A stretch of DNA of 64,000 bases, taken from assembly GCF_040712315.1 (NCBI RefSeq), contig NC_134020.1:12172751-12236750 (forward strand), written 5' to 3'. A program made the position numbers and the translations under genes. Position 1 is the first letter of the stretch; each line of letters opens with the position of its first letter. Under the pieces are notes generated by a model. That model saw only the letters and a list, made by a program, of their open reading frames with translations, was not told the origin of the DNA and ran no database searches. Below are positions 55,591 through 64,000 of the stretch, in pieces. This stretch comes from Castanea sativa (Eukaryota > Streptophyta > Magnoliopsida > Fagales > Fagaceae).

Positions 55591-58135
55591 CCGAATTCCC
55601 TCGAACGTATCAATTAGGTACTGTAACGAAGAGGAGTATTTTGAAAAAAGAAAAACGGGGGAGGTAGTAATCCCGATGATTGCATTCATCGAAGGAGGAA
55701 TGAGAATCCCAATGGCAACTGTGACTAGGGATTATCTTAGGGCCTTTAGATTAGCTCCTACCCAGTGCGCCCCAAATGTCTTTAGGATCCTAGGTTCTAT
55801 AGATGCTTTAAATGAGAAGATGAACCTAGGGCTCACTCATCACGATGTGAACTGGGTTTATAACCTCCATTACCTAACAAAAAAAGATGAATATTACCTA
55901 AAATCTAGACATCCAGCAGTTAGGTTAATTCAGTGTCTGCCCGAATCCAATAAGGGTCTAAAAAACGACTTCCTGATCATATCAGGAGATTGGCACGATG
56001 GCTTACCTTGTCCGACAAGGGAGGGACACCAGGTGAAGTTTTTGGATTTTATTTAAAACCCTTAAAACCATCCCTTTTATCTTTCTATTTATTCTTACCT
56101 TCGTTTTCTTTCGGATAATTCTGCAGATCCACACGCAGCGGATTGTCATCCTTTCCTTGTCGATTTTGGGCGTTTGGATAGAATTTTACAAGCCGAAGTT
56201 TTCGTGCATTCAGACGGTCAACTCCGAGCGGCTCAACTCATCCTTAGCTACGATCCCATTTCCAAAGCTTTCCAGGTCCGAAGTGTGTGATCAAAGCCAA
56301 GGACCCCTGTCTTCCTCGGATCAGCGTTGTCATTGAGGGTTTTGTGCTGCCCGAGGGGGCCCCAATTCCTCAAGGTACTCTGTTTACCCAACCCGTACAA
56401 CCCCCACAACCCGTTCCGGTTGGGATCCTTTTAGTCCAAATTTCAACACAAAACATACTTGGTGAAGCAACCTCTTCTCAGCATAACATAAAGGAAGAAG
56501 AAGAGATTGTCGAAGTACCTGATTTCGAGGACGAGTTCGAGGTTTTTAATCAACCCCACTCTCCCGAAGATTAAATTTCTACCCTCGGCACATCCTCTCA
56601 AGTCTCACAAGAATTTTTTCAACAATCCGATGATATGGGTATCCAGTGTAAGGCCAAGCCGAGTTTAAAAGATGTACACGAGGCTTAAGCGGGGTCTCAA
56701 GACCCTCCTAAGGAACTTCGCCCTAGGGTCCAAGATAAAGGTGCTGAAAAAGGCCCTGAATCTAGGCTCCCTCCTCCTCCTCCTCCTCCTTCCCAACCTC
56801 AGCGTACTAATCCGGCTGACCTCAAAAGAAAACGGGATCAGCAAAAAGGAAAAGAGGTGATGGAGGTAGGAAAAGGCTCTCTTCCTAAAGAGCCCAAGGT
56901 TGAAAAAGGTGGAAAGCAGGCCCGTATCGTGCAGACGAGGTCAGATAAACGGGCTGAATCTCACGTGGCCGTACACGCTCCACTTTGGCTCCCTGATATG
57001 ACTATGGATGACTGTGCCATTACTGTTGACGCATCCATTAGAAATTCCGATGAGGGGACTACTGCATGTGTAGCAGATGCATTGGAGTAAGCTTTGCTGC
57101 TCCCCGAGGACATGGGTGAGCTCAGAAAGAAAAGAGACCACAATGTCTTTATGATTCTAAAGCAGGAACTTGCCATGGTAAGTATCTTTTCTAAACCTTG
57201 CCCATTTTTTGGTTCCTGTCATTTCATAAAACTTATAGCTATCTTTTTTGCATTTGTTGTCTTCTCTTTCATAGGTTGTTCAATCGGCCCATAGGGCAGA
57301 GGAGATCGCCATCAATTCCTACAAATCTTTAAAGGCCGAGGAGTCAAGGCACGAGACTGCCCAAAGGATCTCGGACCTGCAGAAGAAAAAGCTGCAGGAG
57401 GTTTCGGCCAAACTGATTAAGGCAGAGAGTGAGAAGTTTGGTTTGGAGGTTGCTCTCAAAACAACTGCCAAACAGACCGAAGACCAACGATTGCTGCTTA
57501 GGCAAACTGATGAGAATCTTGCTGCAGCACGAAAGCTCATTGAGGACCTCAAAAAAGATTTGAAGGAATCTGAGAGGGTCAAAGAGGAGGCCATCAAAAG
57601 CAAAGAGAAAGCCCTTCAAGAAAAAGAAGAGGCCGAAAAGGCAAGAGAAGAGGCCGAGAATGCAAAATACTGAGCTGAACAAGAAGGTTACGAGATCGGT
57701 GTGAAGGAGATCACAGAAACCTTCAAGGCTCAGGTTCCTGAGATATGTAGGCATTACTGCCTCCAAGTGTGGAACGAGGCACTTTCCCAAGTTGGGGTTG
57801 ATGCTTCTTCTACTCTTTGGAAAGCAGAGAGTGTCTACTATCCTCTAGCCATTCGAGCCTCTGATATTCCTCAAGCTGATGATGATGCTGCCCAACTACC
57901 ATCTGAAGATAAAGAAGGTGAGTTGGCTAAAGACTCTACTCTTGCTGAAGATCAACTCCCCAAGCAAGCTGATCCAATAGAAGGAAAGGCACTAGAGGAC
58001 ACACAGCCCTCAAGTGACCTTAATGAGTCTTCCAAGGACGTGCTGGGTGATAAAGCGAATCCGATAATTTTGAAGGATGATCCAAAAGGCAAAGGAATTG
58101 CCGATGAGTCTTCAGTGCAGCCTCAACTTCCTTAA
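55591..58135 (+). pseudogene. Antisense multi-exon gene of element 2
   Basis: Plus-strand exons are about 55591-56032, 56127-57177 and 57275-58135; introns 56033-56126 (94 bp) and 57178-57274 (97 bp) are GT...AG. Both introns fall at the same protein positions as in element 1. Exon 1 has GEVVIPMIAFIEGG and LNEKMNLGLTHHDVNW, matching the Transposase_28-like domain. Exon 2 has the FVHSDGQLRAAQLILSYDPIS stretch (18-20 residues of close match), proline runs and basic KRKRD. Exon 3 is a long coiled coil, then CRHYCLQVWNEAL, which also matches element 1. Breaks: the start codon and 5' intron are deleted, a frameshift lies near 56285, and stops lie at 56572, 56686, 57088 and 57671. Confidence 0.8.
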
Positions 58136-58560
58136 GACCCTAAAGGCCCCTTGAAGATAAAGTTGAAGCAGTGACTGTTCTCCTCTTGTCCTCATCATTT
58201 TCTTTATTTCTTCTTAGTGTAATTCTGATAAATTTGCAAGTATTTTTGTAATTCCAAAGAATTTTTACTTTAATGAAAGCACAAGTTCTATTTCTTCGTT
58301 TTGATGCTTTTTGCCTTTTTTTTGCCTTGATCATACCACTTCATACTGGTTTTGATATATTTAGAACAGCAATCCTTTTACCCTTGTTAACTTACTAAAG
58401 TCAAAGCAACAACTTGGATTGAATTTTATACCATAGACATGTTCAACACATATGTAGATGCATTAAGTGATGTTCATGGATTTTTATCCATTTATCAATA
58501 TCTCGGGGAGACTTTAAGATATAAGTTTTGTTAAATACTTAAATAAGGCATATGGTTCAA
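58136..58560. other. 3' flank of the antisense gene in element 2
   Basis: Noncoding, T-rich, with ttaatgaaagc near 58271 as a possible poly(A) signal region. The first decayed array units begin near 58560. Confidence 0.4.
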
Positions 58561-59395
58561 TGATTTAAGCATACCAGGCTTCGGTTTGAAACTTAATGAG
58601 AAGAAAAAGAATGTTAATTTCTCCAAAGTTGATGATCCGAGGACCAAACATAACTAAGAATCTGTTTAACACTTAGTAAAAAGAAATGAAATGTTAAATT
58701 TCCCAAAGTAGATGATCCGAGGACCAGACATAACTAAGGTTCTGTTTAACACTTGTAAAAAATAATTGAAATGTTAATTTTCCCAAAGTAGATGATCCGA
58801 GGACCAGACATAACTAAAGTTCTGTTTAACACTTGATAAAAATAATTGAAATGTTAATTTTCCCAAAGTAGGTGATCCGAGGACCAGACATAACTAAGGT
58901 TCTGTTTAACACTTAATGAAAAATAATTGAAATGTTAATTTTCCCAAAGTAGATGATCCGAGGACCAGACATAACTAAGGTTCTGTTTAACACTTGATGA
59001 AAAATAATTGAAATGTTAATTTTCCCAAAGTAGATGATCCGAGGACCAGACATCACTAAGGTTCTGTTTAACACTTGATGAAAAATAATTGAAATGTTAA
59101 TTTTTCCAAAGTAGATGATCCGATGACCAGACATAACTAAGGTTCTGTTTAACACTTGATGAAAAATATATCAATTTAGACGAGGTATGTGGTCTAAGGA
59201 CACAGGCATACCAAGTTTCAGTTTGACACTTAGTGAAAGAATTGAAATGTTGATTTTTCCAAAGTAGATGATCCGAGGACTCGACATAACTAAGGTTTTG
59301 TTTAACACTTGATAAAAAATATCAATTTAGACGAGGTATGTGGTTCGAGGATCCAGGCATAACAAGCTTCAGTTTGATATTTAGATAAACGAATA
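58561..59395 (-). repeat. ~80-bp tandem array of element 2
   Basis: The word gatgatccgaggacc recurs at 58631, 58711, 58791, 58871 (variant), 58952, 59033, 59114 and 59267, giving a period of 80-81 bp with one longer, irregular gap. Read on the minus strand the unit contains gttaaacagaaccttagtta and ggtcctcgg, as in one half of the 151-bp unit of element 1. It lies at the same place, between pol and the antisense gene. Confidence 0.9.
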
Positions 59396-59443
59396 TAATG
59401 AACGCAATATAGTGTCAATAAAAAAGGCCGAAGTGCCTCACAT

Positions 59444-62400
59444 TTAAAAATAGTACCTTCGTAGGTTATTTACATTCCAGGACATTGTACAGCATATTCA
59501 TTTAGATCTTCAAGATTATAAGCCCCTATGCCTGCGACCGAGGTAATACGATAAGGTCCTTCCCAGTTGGGCCCCAATTTTCCCCATGCTGGGTTCTTTG
59601 TTGTACCCAAAACTTTCCTCAGTACCAAGTCCCCAAGTGCAAGAGGCCGTAGTTTGATATGAGAATCATACCCCTGCTTGAGTTTATGTTGATAGTAAGC
59701 TAGTTGAACCATGGCATTCTCTCGTCGTTCTTCAACTAAGTCTAGATTTCTCTCCAATAGATTATCGTTGCTGTCTGGACTGAAGGAGTTCTTCCTTAGT
59801 GTTGGGAACCTAGTTTCTAGAGGTATTACTGCCTCGGCTCCATAAGTCATGGAGAAGGGTGTTTCTCCTGTGGACCTTCGTGGTGTAGTTCGATACGTCC
59901 ACAAGACATGTGGTAGTTCTTCCACCCATCTTCCCTTAGCATCTCCCAACCTTTTCTTGAGCCCATTAACTATCACTTTATTGATGGCCTCGGCTTGCCC
60001 ATTCCCCTGAGGGTAAGCAGGAGTGGAATATCTATTCGTGATGCCTAAATCACCACAGTATTTCCTAAAGGCTTTACTATCAAATTGTAGACCATTATCT
60101 GAAATAAGAGTATGGGGGATTCCAAACCTGGTGACAATGTTCTTCCATACAAACTTTTTTGCTTCCATGTCCTTGATATTTGACAATGGCTCAGCCTCAA
60201 CCCATTTGGTGAAATAATCTGTTCCGACGAGGAGCCACCGCCTATTTCGTGCTGCTTTTGGGAAAGGTCCAATAATGTCTAAGCCCCATTAAGCAAAAGG
60301 CCAAGGGCTAGACAGAGGATTAAGAACACCTCCTGGTTGATGTATGTTAGGAGCGAATCTTTGACATTGGTCACATTTCTTCGCATAATCCTGTGCTTCT
60401 CTCTGCATATTGGGCCACCAATAGCCCTAAGTAAGGGCTCTATGAGCTAAAGACCTTCCTCCAGTGTGGCTTCTGCAGATCCCTTCATGTAATTCTTCCA
60501 AAAGTAAATCCGTTGCTTCTAGGTGAATACATAACAGATATGGTCCCGAAAAAGAGCATTTGTATAATTTCTGATCCTCGGACAGCTAGAACCGAGGAGC
60601 TTTCCTGCGAACTTTATCTGCTTCGGACTTTTCTTTAGGCAAGACATCATCTTTGAGAAATGTCACAATTGGATCCATCCAACTAGGCCCTGCCCTAATT
60701 TGAAGAATTCGAGTGGCATTATTATTCGTCTCATTGGGTTTCCACAGATCTTCAACAAGGATGACCCGAGGTAGGCCTTGTGCCGAGGATGTTACGAGTG
60801 TGGCTAAGGAGTCAGCATGAGCATTCCCACACCTGGACACATGCAATAAAGAAAAAGGACTCAAATTTGGATTGCATATACCTGACCTGGGTTAGGTATC
60901 CTTGCATTCTTGAATCTCTTGCCTCTAGCTTCCCTTCCACTTGGCCTACTACCAGTAGTGAGTCCGAGGACATTTGTACTACCTTCCTTCCCATCTTATA
61001 AACCATGTTCATTCCAGCGAGGACGGCTTCATATTCTTCTTCATTGTTGGTGGCTGAGAACCTCAATCTCAAAGATTTCTCAAAAGTAATTCCCTCAGGG
61101 GATACCAAAACTAATCCCACCCCAGATCCACTTTGGTTTGCTGCTCCATCAACATACACTTTCCACAACGGTGGCTCTTTGCACGAAATCATGTCTACTA
61201 ATTTTTTTTCCATGCCTAATCCTTTAATAGACACTTCTAATGAGGGCTCAGCAAACTCTGCCACAAGATTCACAATGACTTGCCCCTTTATAGAGGTGCG
61301 AGGCTTATACTTGATATCGAAAGCCCCTAAGATAGTTCTCCATTTGGCAATTCTCCCCGTACAATCCGCACTTCGAAGTATAGACTTAAGAGGGAGTTCT
61401 GTTACGACAACAACTATATGAGATTGGAAGTAATGGGGAAGCCTTCGCGTAGCATGCACCATTGCCAAGATTGCTTTCTCCAGCGGTAAACAATTTATCT
61501 TGGCCTCATGCAGAGACTTGCTTACGTAATAAACTGGCCTCTGTACGTTATCATCATCCCATATAAGAACCAAACTTACTGCATGATTAGCTACTGCAAT
61601 ATAGGTGAACAGAACTTCATCAATTTCTGGTCGAGACATAACGGGTGGTTGCGAAAGATATTCTTTAAGCTGTTGAAAAGCCACTGCACACTCCTCGGTC
61701 CATTCAAAACCTTTCCATTTATTCAGCAATTGAAAGAAAGGCCTGCATCTGTCCGCGGACTGAGAAATAAATCGATTGAGGGCAGCTGTCATTCCTGTTA
61801 ATCTTTGAACCTCTTTAGGATTTCGAGGTGGGTGTAAGTTGCTAATGGCTTTGACCTGAGCAGGATTCACCTCAATTCCCCGGTGAGTTACCATATAACC
61901 TAGGAACTTGCTCGACCCTACACCAAAAGAACATTTAGAGGCATTGAGTCGCAATTTGTACTCTCTCAGCGTTTGAAACGTGTTGTCCAGATCTTCCAAA
62001 TGCGTAGAGACTGCTTTACTCTTTACTACCATGTCATCTACATATACCTCAATAGTTTTTCCCAGCTGTGGCTCAATCATCCTTGTCATCATCCTTTGAT
62101 AGGTAGCCCCTGCGTTCTTCAAACCAAAGGGCATCACCTTATAATGATAATTTCCTATAGGAGTGACAAATGTAGTCTTTTCTTGGTCCTCTACAGCTAA
62201 AGGTATTTGGAGGTAACCTTGGAAAGCATCAAGAAAACTCATCCGAGGATGCCCAACAGTAGCATCTACCAACTGATCAATCCGAGGCATTGGGAAAGAA
62301 TCATTCGGACAAGCTTTGTTAAATCTGTGAAATCCACACAAACTCTCCACTTCCCATTCTTCTTCTTCACCACTACCGTATGAGCTAACCATTCAGGATA

Positions 62401-62747
62401 AAAAACTTCTTTGATAGCACCCGCCTTCTTGAGTTTGAGCACTTCTTCCTTTACAGCTTCAGAATGCTCCTTGGAAGATCTCCGAGGTGGTTGCCTCCTT
62501 GGTACTATAGCTGGATTGACTTTTAAATGATGAAAAATGAAACTCGGATCGATCCTAGGGGCCTCGTAAGCATTCCATGCAAATACATCCATATTTTCTT
62601 CAAAAACAAAATCAGCTCTGTCTTCTCTTCTTGTGGCAATTGAACCCCCACCTGAAAGAACTTTTCAGGGTCATCGTCTATGAGAATCCTCTCCAATTCT
62701 TCACATGCAAGTTCATCTACCTTGGTAGTGGCCAAAAGCTTTGATTG
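59444..62747 (-). pseudogene. pol region of element 2 (RT, two RNase H, integrase), broken
   Basis: Domains on the minus strand: RT with YVDD at 62044-62033, gypsy RNase H about 61620-61230, second RNase H about 61170-60790 (YVDGAANQSGSGVGL, SDSLLVVGQ, GNAHADSLA), then integrase with ISDNGLQFD and GNGQAEAINK near 60090-59990 and end GPYRITSV. Compared with element 1 there are 1-nt losses near 62600 and 62325, a 1-nt gain in a T run near 60855, and a 1-nt loss at about 59470. Stops at about 60586 (Trp), 60430 and 60290 (Gln) add to this. Otherwise it is full length. Confidence 0.88.
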
Positions 62748-62750
62748 CTA
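62742..62750 (-). promoter_or_regulatory. Candidate UAG readthrough signal between protease and RT (element 2)
   Basis: On the minus strand the in-frame stop reads TAG CAA TCA, which fits UAG-CAR-YYA. It sits at the same place in the protein as the TAG CAA TTA of element 1, while residues on either side (SGKS / QSKLL versus VKDL / QLTTL) have diverged. Confidence 0.6.
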
Positions 62751-64000
62751 CGACTTTCCGCTAGCCGAGGCCGAGGACTCCAGTTCAGGTTGACGCAGAA
62801 TTGCAGCCGTGACACATTGTCGGGCCACATACTGACTCCTAAGCAGTTCCACCACCTGATCTCCAGAAGGAAACTTAACTTTGACATGTAAGGTTGAGGA
62901 AACGGCACCCAAAGCATGCAACCAAGGTCTCGCCACAATAGCCGTATAGGGAGAATAGGCGTCCATTACAATGAAATCTACGTCTACCACCTCTGGGCTT
63001 GATTGTACAGGCAGCCTAATTTGTCCCTTTGGTATGACAGCTTTTCCCTCGAAGCTTATCAAGAGAGAGTCATAAGCCATAAGAGCTTCAAGTTTTAAAT
63101 TTAGCCCTTTAAACAGGTTAGGGTACATGATATCCGCACCACTGCCTTGATCGACCATCACCCTCTTTACATCATAATTCCCTATTCTTAGGGTAACAAC
63201 TAAGGCATCATCATGTGGCTGGATAGTCCCGATTTTGTGCTCTTCCGAGAAACCCAAAACTGGTAGGATATTTGTCTTAATCCTCTTCGGCTGATCGCTT
63301 GATTCCTCGGCCAAGGTCCGAGCCACAGACATCACCTTAGAAGGAGTTGAGCCAGTCCTTCCAGGTGCCGCGAAAATAACATTGATTGTACCTAGAGGAG
63401 GCCTTGACGAAGAACCACCATGGTTTGCCGCCCTTGAGTGGTTTCCTTGCCCATTAGGCTGATACAGGAATTGCTTCAACTTTCCCTCCTTAACCAATTG
63501 CTCCAAATGATTCCACAGAGTTCGACAATCCTCGGTGGTATGACCCCTCTCCTGGTGATAATGGCAATGGAGATTTTGGTTGCGCCTCAAAGGGTCCCCT
63601 GCCATTTTATTGGACCACTTGAAGTATGACTTATGCCTGATTTTCTCCAACAGCTGCTGCACCGGTTCCTTGAAAACGGTGTTGACCACTTGCGGGGCCG
63701 TAGGACTGGCTTGTCTGGAAAAATCCCTTGCAGGCCTATTGTTGTTGTATCTGTCCGACCTGAAATCCCTCCTCTCTTGAGGGATAACCTTCGCCTTACC
63801 CTTTCCTTGCTGCTGATCTTCTTCAACCCTTTTGTACTCATCAATGCGATCCATGAGCCGACGCACGCTTCTGACAGGCTTTTTTGTCAAAGATTTCCTC
63901 AAGTCATGCTCCGTAGGTAGGCCGACCTTGAAGGTCCTTATCTCCACATCATCGAAGTCCCCATCAATTTCATTGAACATCTCCTAATACCTGTCCGAAT
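62751..64000 (-). pseudogene. gag-protease region of element 2, 5' part outside the window
   Basis: On the minus strand an almost intact frame runs from the window edge to 62751. A TAG in place of Trp lies just before 63980 (RY*EMFNEI; element 1 has RYWEMFNEI). The zinc knuckle is CHYHQERGHTTEDC (C-x2-H-x4-H-x4-C) near 63540. The protease motif DQGSGADIM lies near 63150. The first part of gag, PBS and 5' LTR lie beyond 64000. Confidence 0.87.

Larger units (their letters stand above)
55431..64000 (-). mobile_element. Second Tat-lineage Ty3/gypsy element, 3'-truncated and cut by the window (element 2)
   Basis: It runs on the minus strand from beyond 64000 to about 55431: gag, protease, UAG, RT, two RNase H domains, integrase, an ~80-bp tandem array and the antisense gene. 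Protein similarity to element 1 is high throughout, but nucleotide divergence is large, so the two are different families or subfamilies. The 3' end is missing just upstream of the antisense gene leader, with no 3' LTR seen. Confidence 0.88.

Noticed and set aside
1..64000. CRISPR arrays, bacterial operons, rRNA or tRNA genes
   Set aside because: The tandem arrays have no spacers of even length and lie inside retroelements; no cloverleaf or rRNA sequence was recognised, and the window is clearly plant nuclear DNA.

Overview
This is a gene-poor, transposon-dense stretch of nuclear DNA from a flowering plant. The evidence is spliceosomal introns, Tat-lineage Ty3/gypsy and Ty1/copia retrotransposons, an L1-type LINE, PIF/Harbinger elements with TAA/TTA target duplications, and a plant-specific ankyrin-PGG gene. 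The style of the repeats and of the ankyrin gene suggests a woody eudicot, possibly Fagaceae, but this is an impression only.

Layout. 1-1725 is part of a long LTR-like sequence on the minus strand. 1.7-7.3 kb is A/T-rich noncoding DNA holding a foldback MITE and a 1.6-kb PIF/Harbinger-type element whose empty site survives in a nearby duplicate. 7346-18511 is a complete 11.2-kb Tat element (element 1, plus strand) with two 677-bp LTRs, primer binding site, gag-pro, pol with two RNase H domains, a 151-bp tandem array, and an antisense gene with introns. 18.5-25.7 kb holds duplicated noncoding blocks, TAA-flanked MITEs, CTCGAG-rich foldback elements, and copia and gypsy relics.

25705-44324 is the one convincing host gene: six exons, 2055 nt of CDS, 684 aa. 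It encodes a gag-like N-terminal domain, ankyrin repeats and a C-terminal PGG membrane domain. Its 4.4-kb first intron holds a 5'-truncated LINE flanked by a 19-bp duplication, and its 10.5-kb fourth intron holds LINE, foldback and MITE insertions.

45.96-55.19 kb is a decayed reading frame resembling a pararetrovirus coat/gag protein, split by a MITE and by an 8.1-kb copia-like element (46505-54632) with perfect ATGGT duplications. That element is itself a composite containing two further LTR-like sequences. 55.43-64.0 kb is a second, diverged Tat element (element 2, minus strand), truncated at its 3' end and running off the window.

The most interesting signal is shared by the two Tat elements. 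Each has (i) an in-frame UAG between protease and reverse transcriptase in the context UAG-CAA-UYA, the tobamovirus-type readthrough context; (ii) a multi-exon gene on the opposite strand whose two coding introns sit at the same positions in both; and (iii) a tandem-repeat array between the convergent ends of pol and that gene. All retroelement reading frames seen are broken, largely by C-to-T type changes.
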